The notes under the pieces: model-generated
What the model saw: only the letters and a program-made list of their open reading frames with translations
Database searches by the model: none
What the model was told of the DNA's origin: nothing
Assembly: GCF_001456025.1 (NCBI RefSeq)
Contig: NZ_LMTZ01000090.1
Coordinates: forward strand, 1-64,000
Length of the DNA: 64,000 nt
Reading direction: 5' to 3'
From: Mastigocoleus testarum BC008
GTDB lineage: Bacteria > Cyanobacteriota > Cyanobacteriia > Cyanobacteriales > Nostocaceae
Part shown: positions 20,126 through 29,038 of the stretch, one piece after another
Layout: the number at the start of each line of letters is the position of its first letter
Numbering within the stretch: the first letter of the stretch is position 1
Position numbers and translations under genes: made by a program

Positions 20126-20353
20126 ATGCCTTCTGTTCCCATCGACCCCTCTACAAATGTTGGATTGGACTTTGGTATATTTACCATTCCCCAGTCTCTT
20201 GTTTTACAAATTGGCACAGCTTCCATGCTTGCTGCTCTCGTGGCACAAGAAGCTGCTATTCAAACGATGGAAGCTATGGGAGAAGCAAGTGAAGAATTAT
20301 TCAGGGGCGAACGCCTCCCAATTCTGGACTTTCCCGAGCAAACAGGAAAATGA
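20126..20353 (+). CDS. Small conserved-looking hypothetical protein
   Basis: This 75-residue protein starts at an ATG with only a weak ribosome binding site. It has a central alanine-rich amphipathic helix (about 30-55: ASMLAALVAQEAAIQTMEAM) and an acidic C-terminal stretch ending ILDFPE. I do not recognise the family. Codon use and the orderly composition favour this frame over the overlapping frame at 20157-20360. It lies between two larger genes and is probably its own unit. Confidence 0.55.
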   Translation: MPSVPIDPSTNVGLDFGIFTIPQSLVLQIGTASMLAALVAQEAAIQTMEAMGEASEELFRGERLPILDFPEQTGK

Positions 20354-20602
20354 GTTGTGAGGAAGCAAATACACTTCACAAAATATAATTTGCCAAAAAC
20401 ATACTTTGCAAAATCTACATACTTTGCAAATCATAACTTCGCAAAAATATACTTCGCACAAACACACTTATGAAAAATATTTTTCGCAAAACATACTTAG
20501 CGAAAATAATTTAGTGTGATCAAGGTTTTGTGGTCTTCTGCATAACCTTGGCTTGCGAGTTCAGACATTTTCAACAGTAATTGCCTTTACTACAACAGAG
20601 GA
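20354..20602. repeat. Degenerate array upstream of ppc
   Basis: From 20366 to about 20510 variants of CATACTTTGCAAAAT / ACTTCGCAAAA recur with a period of about 15-18 nt. This is the leader region of ppc. Confidence 0.6.
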
Positions 20603-23600
20603 ATGAGTTATCTTTTACACTCTTCTGAGCGGGATGTACACATTGACCCATCATCTGACTTATTTTTACGCCATCGACTCCAAATAGTTGAGGAATTATG
20701 GGAGTCCGTGTTACGAGAAGAATGCGGACAAAAGATGGTAGACCTTTTGAAACAACTCCGAGATTTGTGTTCGCCTGAGGGACAAGCAATTGATGGTCAA
20801 GCAAGTAGGGTCTCTAAACTGATAGAACAGTTGGGGATCAACGAAGCAATTAGGGCTGCGCGTGCTTTTGCTCTCTATTTTCAGCTGATTAACATCATAG
20901 AACAGGACTACGAGCAAAGACAGCAACTAACTCGTTATGAGTCAGAACCAGAAACAACGATCGCAGAAACTTTGCCAAATATAATATCTCCTTCTAGCGA
21001 TCGCAATGACAATTCTCCCGTTAATAGTGGAGTGGGTTCGGACTTACTAACTAAAAGTTGGTCCGCAAAGCCAAACAAGAAGCAAACCGGAACTTTTGCT
21101 TCATTATTTCCCCAACTATTTCAACTTAATGTTCCCCCCGGTCACATCCAAAGGTTAATTAATCAACTAGATGTGCGCTTGGTATTTACTGCTCATCCCA
21201 CAGAAATCGTTCGCCCGACCATCCGCAATAAACAGCGACGAGTTGTCCAATTGCTACAACAGTTAGACATTGTTGAAAAACGTTATGCAGGTCGAGTCGC
21301 TGGGGTATATCCCTGGGAGGTATCAGAATTACGAGATAAGCTATTGGAAGAAATTCGTTTGTGGTGGCGTACAGACGAGTTACGTCAATTCAAACCATCG
21401 GTATTAGATGAAGTTGAGTACGCACTGCATTACTTCCAAGAAGTTTTATTTGAGAGCATTCCTGGGTTATACCAAAGATTACAATATGCTTTGAGGGGTA
21501 CCTTTCCTTGGTTAAAACCACCAAGAAAGAATTTTTGTACCTTTGGTTCTTGGGTAGGTTCTGATCGAGATGGAAACCCATCTGTAACTCCAGAAATTAC
21601 TTGGCAAACTGCTTGCTACCAACGCGAGATGGTTTTATCCAAGTATATCGATTCTGTAAGAAACCTGATTGAGTTGTTAAGTGTATCGCTACATTGGAGT
21701 GATGTCCTTCCAGATTTGCTGGAATCTCTGGAATTAGAGCAATCTCAACTGAGCCAAGTTTACGAAGAATTAGCGCTAAAATATCGCCAAGAACCTTATC
21801 GCCTCAAGTTAGCCTATGTTCTCAAACGCTTAGAAAACACTCGCATTCGTAATGTTGCTGTCAGACAAAGAGAAACGCTCAAAGACGACCAAACTCCGGT
21901 TTACAATTCAGGAGCGGAATTTTTGGCAGAATTGCTTTTAATTCAACGGAATTTAGCCGAAACAGGTTTAAGTTGTCAGGAGTTAGACAATCTAATTTGT
22001 CAAGCTGAAATTTTCGGCTTTAATTTGACCAAATTGGATGTTCGTCAAGAATCAACTCGTCACTCCGATACCATCAACGAAGTTTGCGAATATTTAGGAT
22101 GTCTGGAACGACCATACAACGAACTTTCGGAAACTGAAAGAGTAAATTGGTTGATCGAAGAACTGAGAACTCGTCGTCCTTTAATTCCTGGAGAACTGCC
22201 ATTTTCAGAGAAAACCAACGACATCATTCAAACCATGCGTTTGGTGCGATCGCTGCAACAGGAGTTTGGTGAAAATATTTGCCAAACCTACATTATCAGT
22301 ATGTGTCGTGAAGTGAGTGATGTTTTAGAGGTATTATTATTGGCAAAAGAAGCCGGACTTTATGACCCCGGAACGGCAATCGGTAGCATTCAGGTAGTAC
22401 CGTTATTTGAAACGGTGGAAGATTTACAACGTTCCTGTACAGTAATGCGGGAATTATTCGAACTACCACTTTACCGCGCCTTACTTGCAGGTGGTTATGT
22501 GGCTTTTAAGAAGTTACAAACAGATAATAAACAAGACCATACGCCAATATCCTATGGATTAACCCCAAATTTACAAGAAGTAATGTTGGGGTATTCCGAC
22601 AGTAATAAAGACTCCGGTTTTCTCAGTAGTAATTGGGAGATCCATAAAGCCCAAAAATCGCTGCAATCCATTGCCGAGGAATATGGTATTGATCTGCGAA
22701 TTTTCCACGGACGGGGCGGTTCTGTGGGACGAGGTGGCGGTCCAGCCTACGAAGCGATTTTGGCACAACCCGGTCACAGTATTAACGGGCGAATTAAAAT
22801 TACCGAGCAAGGAGAAGTTTTAGCATCCAAATACTCCTTACAAGATTTAGCGCTGTATAACCTAGAAACCATTACCACCGCAGTCGTTCAAGCCAGTTTA
22901 TTGCGTACCGGTTTTGACGACATCGAGCCGTGGAACCAAATTATGGAAGAATTAGCAGCGCGATCGCGGTCTCACTATCGTTCTTTGATTTATGAACAAC
23001 CGGATTTTATTGACTTTTTCCACGAAGTAACTCCAATTGAGGAAATTAGTCAATTACAAATTAGTTCTCGTCCCGCCCGTCGTCCTTCTGGTAATAAAGG
23101 TTTGAGCAGTCTGCGAGCAATCCCTTGGGTCTTTAGCTGGACGCAAACCAGGTTCTTACTACCTGCATGGTATGGTATCGGCACAGCATTAAAAGCATTC
23201 TTGGATGAAGCACCTGAGGAAAACATGGAATTACTCAGGTATTTTTATATGAAATGGCCTTTCTTCAAGATGGTAATTTCTAAAGCAGAAATGACCTTGG
23301 CGAAAGTTGACATTCAAATGGCGCGTCATTACGTAGAAGAACTATCTAAGACTGAAAACAAAGCTCGATTTGATAAGGTATTTGAACAAATCCTCAGAGA
23401 ATTTCATCTTACAAGGGATCTAGTGTTACAAATTACCGGACATGAAACATTACTTGACGGCGATCCAGTATTGCAACGTTCGGTACAATTGCGTAACGGT
23501 ACTATTGTTCCCTTAGGCTTTATTCAGGTATCCTTACTCAAACGCCTGCGTCAGTCACGGAACAGTAGTTACACTTCTGGTGTAATTGACTCCCGTTACA

Positions 23601-23674
23601 GTAAGGGCGAACTACTGCGCGGAGCATTATTAACCATTAATGGTATCGCTGCTGGTATGAGAAATACTGGTTGA
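20603..23674 (+). CDS. ppc: Phosphoenolpyruvate carboxylase
   Basis: The 1023-residue enzyme carboxylates PEP with bicarbonate to oxaloacetate, refilling the TCA cycle for amino acid synthesis. Catalytic signatures are intact: FTAHPTE with His198, and FHGRGGSVGRGGGP with His702 and Arg704. The C-terminus ends in the family's usual NTG. A loop of about 60 residues (around 115-175) with Ser/Asn-rich sequence varies among cyanobacterial enzymes. The ATG at 20603 has GAGG close upstream. It is a single-gene unit. Confidence 0.97.
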   Translation: MSYLLHSSERDVHIDPSSDLFLRHRLQIVEELWESVLREECGQKMVDLLKQLRDLCSPEGQAIDGQASRVSKLIEQLGINEAIRAARAFALYFQLINIIEQDYEQRQQLTRYESEPETTIAETLPNIISPSSDRNDNSPVNSGVGSDLLTKSWSAKPNKKQTGTFASLFPQLFQLNVPPGHIQRLINQLDVRLVFTAHPTEIVRPTIRNKQRRVVQLLQQLDIVEKRYAGRVAGVYPWEVSELRDKLLEEIRLWWRTDELRQFKPSVLDEVEYALHYFQEVLFESIPGLYQRLQYALRGTFPWLKPPRKNFCTFGSWVGSDRDGNPSVTPEITWQTACYQREMVLSKYIDSVRNLIELLSVSLHWSDVLPDLLESLELEQSQLSQVYEELALKYRQEPYRLKLAYVLKRLENTRIRNVAVRQRETLKDDQTPVYNSGAEFLAELLLIQRNLAETGLSCQELDNLICQAEIFGFNLTKLDVRQESTRHSDTINEVCEYLGCLERPYNELSETERVNWLIEELRTRRPLIPGELPFSEKTNDIIQTMRLVRSLQQEFGENICQTYIISMCREVSDVLEVLLLAKEAGLYDPGTAIGSIQVVPLFETVEDLQRSCTVMRELFELPLYRALLAGGYVAFKKLQTDNKQDHTPISYGLTPNLQEVMLGYSDSNKDSGFLSSNWEIHKAQKSLQSIAEEYGIDLRIFHGRGGSVGRGGGPAYEAILAQPGHSINGRIKITEQGEVLASKYSLQDLALYNLETITTAVVQASLLRTGFDDIEPWNQIMEELAARSRSHYRSLIYEQPDFIDFFHEVTPIEEISQLQISSRPARRPSGNKGLSSLRAIPWVFSWTQTRFLLPAWYGIGTALKAFLDEAPEENMELLRYFYMKWPFFKMVISKAEMTLAKVDIQMARHYVEELSKTENKARFDKVFEQILREFHLTRDLVLQITGHETLLDGDPVLQRSVQLRNGTIVPLGFIQVSLLKRLRQSRNSSYTSGVIDSRYSKGELLRGALLTINGIAAGMRNTG

Positions 23675-23870
23675 GCGGGGGGTTCGACTGGGCATAGCAC
23701 TGCGTGCCGCCTTGCGGCATATAGGGACTAGGGATTGGCGATTGGTTTGCTAATGTAAGCTACAGTTACAAATATTTCAAATTTTTATCTCCCCTAACCT
23801 AGCAGAAGGGCTGTTTAATTCTCAGAAGAAAAATAAATAGTTCTGCCGAAGGTTGTAAACCGCCGTTTAA

Positions 23871-23940
23871 AGTCCCAAATCGCCAGTCCCAAATCGCCAG
23901 TCCCAAATCGCCAATCCCAAATCGCCAATCCCCAATCCCC
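23871..23940. repeat. 14-bp tandem repeat array
   Basis: Units of CCCAAATCGCCAGT and CCCAAATCGCCAAT repeat about five times and run straight into the start codon of the next gene. Confidence 0.9.
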
Positions 23941-24213
23941 ATGAAAAACTCCCGTAAAAGAATGATGATTTGTAGCTTTTGTGCCATTACCTGCGGTTTA
24001 TTTGGTAGCTTTATTGGTTGGCAAATAGCTTCTTCTCTTCCATCCCAAAGGTGTCGAAATCAAACTTGGGAAATTGGCAAAATGATGTGTAATCTCCAAA
24101 CTTCACCAGAATCAATGTATAAAGGTTGGCAAGGAAGTACATCGGGGATCTGGACTGGAACTATTTTGGGTGCATTTTTTGCTGGTTTGGGTACGCGTCA
24201 GTTACGTCGTTGA
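23941..24213 (+). CDS. Small membrane protein of unknown function
   Basis: The 90-residue protein has two hydrophobic segments: about 9-30 (ICSFCAITCGLFGSFIGWQIA) shown by position, and about 70-86 (TILGAFFAGLGT). Three or more cysteines lie in or near the first segment. The arrangement of glycine-rich membrane segments suggests a small integral membrane protein. There is no clear ribosome binding site because the upstream DNA is a tandem repeat array, and the downstream flank is another array. It may be a real gene trapped between repeats; I do not recognise it. Confidence 0.5.
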   Translation: MKNSRKRMMICSFCAITCGLFGSFIGWQIASSLPSQRCRNQTWEIGKMMCNLQTSPESMYKGWQGSTSGIWTGTILGAFFAGLGTRQLRR

Positions 24214-24219
24214 AAAAAA

Positions 24220-24390
24220 GTCAGGAGTCAGAAGTCAGGAGTCAGGAGTCAGAAATCAGGAGTCAGAAATCAGGAGTCAGAAGTCAGGAGTCAGAAGTCA
24301 GGAGTCAGAAGTCAGGAGTCAGAAGTCAGGAGTCAGAAGTCAGGAGTCAGAAGTCAGGAGTCAGAAGTCAGAAGTCAGGAGTCAAGAGTC
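24220..24390. repeat. Heptamer array AGTCAGG/AGTCAGA
   Basis: About 24 copies of the 7-mers AGTCAGG and AGTCAGA alternate over 170 bp. Long open frames across the region arise only because 7-bp periodicity avoids stops. Confidence 0.95.
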
Positions 24391-24402
24391 ACTAATCACT
24401 AG

Positions 24403-24471
24403 ACTTCCCACACTTCCCACACTCCCCACACTTCCCACACTTCCCACACTTCCCACACTTCCCACACCTCC
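24403..24471. repeat. 9-bp tandem array ACTTCCCAC
   Basis: About seven copies of ACTTCCCAC, with one C substitution, occupy the rest of the gap before trpS. Together with the preceding array, the 380-bp gap 24214-24593 holds little else. Confidence 0.9.
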
Positions 24472-24593
24472 CCCTCTCATTCTTAAAAGGCGTAATTAAC
24501 TCGGATTTAGTATCAGAGGTCAGGAGCAGAGGTAATGATTTTGAAACGCGCCGTCATATAGCGTAAATTTAATATGGCCAAAAACTAAAATTT

Positions 24594-25604
24594 ATGAATA
24601 GGCAAAGAGTTCTTTCGGGCGTCCAACCAACCGGTAATTTACACTTAGGTAATTATTTAGGAGCAATTCGTAACTGGGTAGAAATTCAAGACCAGTACGA
24701 TAACTATTTTTGTGTCGTAGATTTACACGCTATTACCGTACCGCAAGATCCAAAAACTTTAGCAAATAACAGTTATACCTTAGCGGCGTTATATCTTGCT
24801 TGCGGACTGGATTTAAATCATTCTACTATTTTTATTCAATCTCATATTTCTGCCCATAGCGAACTGACTTGGTTATTTAACTGTATTACACCCCTTAACT
24901 GGCTCGAAGATATGATTCAGTTTAAGGAAAAAGCGCTTAAGCAAGGGGAAAATGTCAGTGTGGGCTTGTTAGATTATCCCGTACTGATGGCGGCAGATAT
25001 TTTACTTTATCAAGCTGATAAAGTACCTGTGGGCGAAGATCAAAAACAACATTTAGAGTTGACGCGAGATATAGTTAACAGAATTAATCACCAATTTGGT
25101 ACACCAGAAAAACCAATCTTGAAATTACCAGAACCCTTAATTCGTAAAGAAGGGGCGAGAGTGATGAGTTTAACAGACGGAACCAAGAAAATGTCCAAGT
25201 CCGACCCGTCGGATTTGAGTCGAATTAACTTACTGGACCCGCCAGATGAAATCACAAAGAAAATCAAAAAATGTAAAACAGATCCAGTGCGGGGTTTGGA
25301 ATTTGATAATCCAGAACGTCCTGAATGTAACAATTTGCTGACATTGTATATGCTGCTTGCTGGCAAAACAAAACAAGAAGTTACAGCAGAATGTCAGGAT
25401 ATGGGTTGGGGTAAATTTAAACCTTTGTTAACAGAAACCACAATTAACGCCCTTAAACCAATCCAAGATAAATATCAGGCGGTAATGGATGATAAAAGTT
25501 ATTTGGAGTCTGTATTACGAGAAGGACGAGAAAAAGCAGAGGTAGTCGCCCAAGAAACCCTCGCACAAGTCAAAGCTGCTTTAGGTTTTTCTAAACCTTT
25601 ATAA
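24594..25604 (+). CDS. trpS: Tryptophanyl-tRNA synthetase
   Basis: This 336-residue class I synthetase charges tRNA-Trp. The N-terminal signature is GNLHLGNYLGAI (the HIGH-equivalent motif at about 14-20) and the KMSKS loop is KMSKS at 199-203. Length and order match bacterial TrpS. The ATG at 24594 starts directly at the conserved N-terminus. A terminator follows at 25645. Confidence 0.97.
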   Translation: MNRQRVLSGVQPTGNLHLGNYLGAIRNWVEIQDQYDNYFCVVDLHAITVPQDPKTLANNSYTLAALYLACGLDLNHSTIFIQSHISAHSELTWLFNCITPLNWLEDMIQFKEKALKQGENVSVGLLDYPVLMAADILLYQADKVPVGEDQKQHLELTRDIVNRINHQFGTPEKPILKLPEPLIRKEGARVMSLTDGTKKMSKSDPSDLSRINLLDPPDEITKKIKKCKTDPVRGLEFDNPERPECNNLLTLYMLLAGKTKQEVTAECQDMGWGKFKPLLTETTINALKPIQDKYQAVMDDKSYLESVLREGREKAEVVAQETLAQVKAALGFSKPL

Positions 25605-25644
25605 TTTCCAAACCTTTGTAACTTTTGTTCCGCATAATTTTTTA

Positions 25645-25668
25645 GACTGGAAATGTCAGTCTTTTTTT
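25645..25668 (+). terminator. Terminator of trpS
   Basis: GACTG (25645-25649) and CAGTC (25657-25661) form a short stem with a 7-nt loop, followed by seven T at 25662-25668. An ATG in its loop at 25653 is in frame with the next gene but is unlikely to be its start. Confidence 0.7.
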
Positions 25669-25673
25669 ATATT

Positions 25674-26606
25674 ATGCCTAATACCCATAACCAAATACCT
25701 CTGACCTGTTTCCGTAAAGCAGTTGAAGCAGGAGAATTTCTGGTGACTGCGGAGGTCGCTCCACCAAAAGGAGGTAACCCACAACACATGATAAATATGG
25801 CGGCGACTCTTAAGGGGAGAGTTCATGCTGTCAACATTACCGATGGTAGTCGTGCTGTGATGCGGATGTCTTCGTTAACTGCATCCGTTATCTTACTACA
25901 ACATGGAATTGAACCAATTTGTCAAGTTGCATGCCGCGATCGCAATAAAATTGGTTTGCAAGCTGATTTGATGGGCGCTCATGCTTTAGGTATTCGTAAC
26001 ATCTTGGCTTTAACGGGCGATCCGGTGAAAGTAGGCGATCATCCCGATGCTAAAGGTGTATTTGATGTAGAATCTACCCGCTTACTGCAAATTATCGGCA
26101 AACTTAACAAAGGTATAGATTATAACGAAAAACCTTTACCCGATGGTGCTACAGATTTATTTGCAGGTGCAGCAGTAGATCCACAATGTCGTAGTTGGTC
26201 TGGTTTACAAAGTCGATTTGAACGTAAATTGAAATCCGGTGCACAATTTTTCCAAAGTCAGCTAATTACGGACTTCGAGCGACTGGATAAATTTATGACC
26301 CAAATAGCCGCAGGTTCAAACAAACCGATTTTGGCTGGAATTTTTCTGCTTAAATCAGCAAAAAATGCCCGATTTATTAATCGTGCTGTTCCGGGAGTCA
26401 ATATTCCCGAACATATCATTGATCGCTTGGAAAGAGCTAAAGAACCTTTAGAAGAAGGGATGAAAATCGCTGCAGAACAAGTGGTTATTGCACGTCAATT
26501 ATGTCAAGGAGTACATATGATGGCGGTGAAGCGGGAAGATTTGATTTCCCCAATTTTAGATATGGCTGGGGTTAAGCCTGTTAATAATGAAATTGTAGCG
26601 GCTTAA
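25674..26606 (+). CDS. metF: Methylenetetrahydrofolate reductase-like protein
   Basis: The protein has 310 residues from the ATG at 25674; the in-frame ATG at 25653 lies inside the trpS terminator loop, so I reject it. The fold is a TIM barrel of the MetF type: the conserved segments TAEVAPPKGG (catalytic Glu near residue 24), VNITDGSRA and ALTGDPVKVGDH match the folate and flavin-binding regions of the family. It would reduce 5,10-methylene-THF to 5-methyl-THF for methionine synthesis. The last 60 residues are less typical. The start follows the terminator by only 5 nt, so transcription may begin within the terminator region or the mRNA may be almost leaderless. Confidence 0.85.
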   Translation: MPNTHNQIPLTCFRKAVEAGEFLVTAEVAPPKGGNPQHMINMAATLKGRVHAVNITDGSRAVMRMSSLTASVILLQHGIEPICQVACRDRNKIGLQADLMGAHALGIRNILALTGDPVKVGDHPDAKGVFDVESTRLLQIIGKLNKGIDYNEKPLPDGATDLFAGAAVDPQCRSWSGLQSRFERKLKSGAQFFQSQLITDFERLDKFMTQIAAGSNKPILAGIFLLKSAKNARFINRAVPGVNIPEHIIDRLERAKEPLEEGMKIAAEQVVIARQLCQGVHMMAVKREDLISPILDMAGVKPVNNEIVAA

Positions 26607-26639
26607 AATACAGGTAAATACAGAAAAAACTTAAACTAG

Positions 26640-26686
26640 AGACGCGTTTTTGCTGGCTCTTATCAGAGTGACGCAAATTCGCGTCT
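26640..26686 (+). terminator. Nested hairpin after metF
   Basis: AGACGCG (26640-26646) pairs with CGCGTCT (26680-26686). Inside, a TTTTTGC/GCAAATT pairing and a CTCT-TATC-AGAG stem-loop are nested. It is followed by TTTAAG. It may end metF transcription or be a structured RNA element. Confidence 0.5.
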
Positions 26687-26783
26687 TTAAGTGTTTGGGA
26701 AACTGTACCATCGAAGTATGCTATCTCTCGATAATTAATTTATCCGCCAAAGATTTTATGAGTGTTAATAGTAAGGAGTTTAT

Positions 26784-27914
26784 GTGGTGACAGAGTTAAA
26801 TAAACAAATTCATCTCGAATATTTGGATGAAGAATCTTTAGATGAAGAAAATGAAGAAGAATATGAAAAAAGGACTTTTAACTACGATCCAGAACAAATA
26901 AATATTGTAACCAAAGAACCAACTATCGATCTATTATTAAGGCGAATTGATGAAGAAGCTCTCAATTTAGCACCTGATTTTCAACGGCAAGCAGGTATAT
27001 GGGATACAGAAGCTAAAAGTCGTTTAATTGAATCTATTCTGATTAGAATTCCATTGCCAGCTTTTTATATAGATGGCACAAACGAAGAAGAATGGTTAGT
27101 TGTAGATGGTTTGCAAAGATTATCTACTCTGAAGCAATTTGTTAGTGATCGAACTCTTAAATTGACTGGACTAGAATACCTGATTGAGTTAGAAGGAAAA
27201 ACCTATGATGAATTAGAGCGTAGATATCAGCGACGTATAGAAGAAACTCAGGTTACAGTTTATCTGATAGCAAAAGGTACTCCTGTTGAAGTTAAATATA
27301 ATATTTTCAAACGTATTAATACGGGGGGAATACCTCTTTCTAATCAAGAATTACGTCATGCTTTAAATCCCGGTCAAGCGACTAAATTCTTAGAAAAACT
27401 TACAAAATGTAGAGAATTTACACGTGTTGTTAAACTTGGTGAATCTCGTAAAAAAAGAATGGACGATCGAGAATTTATTCTTGGTTTTCTAGCTTTTAAG
27501 CTAACTTCTTACAAAAAACATCAAGATGGCGATCGGGATACATTTCTGAATCAAGGGTTAGTCAAAGCAAATCAATTATCTGAAATAGAACTCAATAATA
27601 TTGAAAATGATTTTAAAAAAGCAATGATTGCAGCATTCGATATTTTTGGTGATAATGCATTTCGTAAGCAGTCTAGCAATAAAAGAAAATTCCCACTAAA
27701 TAAAGCATTATTTGAAGCCTGGTCAGTAAATCTTAGTGAACTTAATGAGCAAAAAATTGAAACATTAAAGATTCACAAAAAAGAATTGATACGTAAATTT
27801 ATTAGTAAATCAGATAATGATAAAGAATTTCTTGCATCTATTTCTCAGGCTGCGAATAAAGTCGAGTATAGATTTAGCACGATTGAAAAAATAATTCAGG
27901 AAGTATTATTATGA
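26784..27914 (+). CDS. DUF262 family protein (GmrS-like N-terminal domain)
   Basis: This 376-residue protein starts at GTG 26784 or the adjacent GTG 26787, both behind AAGGAG (26773-26778). The N-terminal 30 residues are acidic. Residues about 45-200 form a DUF262 domain: a segment LAPDFQRQAGIW followed by VVDGLQRLSTL with the signature DGLQR at 108-112, the site of the ParB/Srx-like nucleotide hydrolase activity in this family. The region FKRINTGGIPLSNQELRH (about 173-190) is also typical. No HNH nuclease domain (DUF1524) follows, unlike full GmrSD proteins. It overlaps the next gene by four bases (ATGA), so the two are translationally coupled. It is the first gene of a probable three-gene defence operon. 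Confidence 0.85.
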   Translation: MVTELNKQIHLEYLDEESLDEENEEEYEKRTFNYDPEQINIVTKEPTIDLLLRRIDEEALNLAPDFQRQAGIWDTEAKSRLIESILIRIPLPAFYIDGTNEEEWLVVDGLQRLSTLKQFVSDRTLKLTGLEYLIELEGKTYDELERRYQRRIEETQVTVYLIAKGTPVEVKYNIFKRINTGGIPLSNQELRHALNPGQATKFLEKLTKCREFTRVVKLGESRKKRMDDREFILGFLAFKLTSYKKHQDGDRDTFLNQGLVKANQLSEIELNNIENDFKKAMIAAFDIFGDNAFRKQSSNKRKFPLNKALFEAWSVNLSELNEQKIETLKIHKKELIRKFISKSDNDKEFLASISQAANKVEYRFSTIEKIIQEVLL

Positions 27915-29035
27915 TTCATCTGTTACGGTTGATAAATTTCAAAGCTTTTGAAAATCAAGTATTCGAGTTTAAATCACTGACCTTACTTTCTGGTCTAAAT
28001 AGCACTGGTAAATCTTCCGTAATGCAATCATTATTACTTCTGCGTCAGTCTTATCAGCAGGAATTATTACAAGAAATAGGTTTAGCGTTAAATGGTGATT
28101 TGGTAGGTATTGGTAATGCTCAAGATGCCTTTTGCGAAAGTGCAAAAGAAGATTGCATAGGTTTTGACCTAACTCGGGAAGATAAAAGTAAGGGAATTTG
28201 GCGCTTTAAATATGAATTAGAGAAAAAAGAGACAGATTTTCTAGATTTAGATTTTACGTCAACAAAAGTTGATGATGCAGTTTACCTATCCAATCTTTTC
28301 AGGAAAAAATTTCATTATCTGCAAGCAGAACGTATTGGTCCTCGCCTAGTTAATGAAATGTCAGATTATAAAGTTAGACGGCTTAGACAACTTGGTATAA
28401 AGGGAGAATACACAGCACACTTTCTTAATATTTATGGACGCCAATCAATTCCTATAAATTATCTCAAGTATCCACGGGCAAAATCAATGGATCTGATAGA
28501 TCAAGTTGAGGGATGGATGAGAGAAGTGAGTCCCGGTACGCGCATCACAATTAACTCAAATACAGATATAGATTTAATAAATTTGCAATATTCTTACGGA
28601 GATAGTAATACTTATCGTGCAACTAACGTCGGATTTGGAATTAGTTATACATTACCTATTATTGTAGCCATTTTGTCATCTGAACCTGGTACACTTATCC
28701 TGGTTGAGAACCCAGAAGCTCATCTCCACCCCAAAGGGCAAGCCAAAATGGGAGAATTGTTAGCACTTGCTGCTAGTTGCGGTATTCAAGTGGTAATAGA
28801 AACACATAGTGACCATGTTTTGAATGGTATTCGTCTTGCAGTTCATGATGCTAAGCTTGCTCCAGAAGATGTACGGCTGCATTACCTACAACGCCGACAA
28901 CAAAGAGAACTAACTTTTACTGAAGTGGTATCCCCACAGATTGATAGAAATGGCAGAATTGATAAATGGCCAGATGGTTTTTTTGATGAGTGGGATAAAA
29001 GTTTAGACGCTTTATTGGAACCAGCGGGAGAATAG
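27911..29035 (+). CDS. AAA ATPase of the DUF3696 / OLD-like type
   Basis: The 374-residue ABC-class ATPase has Walker A GLNSTGKSS (28-36), the Walker B-like segment LVENPEAHLHP (about 264-274), and the histidine-switch region THSDH (298-302). The C-terminal segment LTFTEVVSPQIDRNGRIDKWPDGFFDEWD matches the DUF3696 tail (shown here by its core PDGFFDEWD). Such ATPases are found in many phage-defence systems as sensors or regulators of an effector. The gene overlaps the DUF262 gene by 4 bp and is followed by the third gene after 3 bp. The RNA-level coupling supports one protein complex. Confidence 0.87.
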   Translation: MIHLLRLINFKAFENQVFEFKSLTLLSGLNSTGKSSVMQSLLLLRQSYQQELLQEIGLALNGDLVGIGNAQDAFCESAKEDCIGFDLTREDKSKGIWRFKYELEKKETDFLDLDFTSTKVDDAVYLSNLFRKKFHYLQAERIGPRLVNEMSDYKVRRLRQLGIKGEYTAHFLNIYGRQSIPINYLKYPRAKSMDLIDQVEGWMREVSPGTRITINSNTDIDLINLQYSYGDSNTYRATNVGFGISYTLPIIVAILSSEPGTLILVENPEAHLHPKGQAKMGELLALAASCGIQVVIETHSDHVLNGIRLAVHDAKLAPEDVRLHYLQRRQQRELTFTEVVSPQIDRNGRIDKWPDGFFDEWDKSLDALLEPAGE

Positions 29036-29038
29036 AGT

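Noticed and set aside
20157..20360. Alternative frame overlapping the small gene at 20126
   Set aside because: Its translation is Leu/Trp/Lys-rich and irregular, whereas the 20126 frame gives an orderly alanine-rich helix.
24220..24390. Possible CRISPR array
   Set aside because: The repeat is a 7-mer in continuous tandem without spacers, and no cas genes are nearby.
24126..24499. Overlapping open frames encoding SQESEVRSQ-type repeats
   Set aside because: They arise from a 7-bp tandem array that happens to lack stops; there is no ribosome binding site and all three frames give the same kind of repeat.
25653..25673. Upstream start for metF
   Set aside because: The ATG lies in the loop of the trpS terminator and adds only seven residues with no family similarity.
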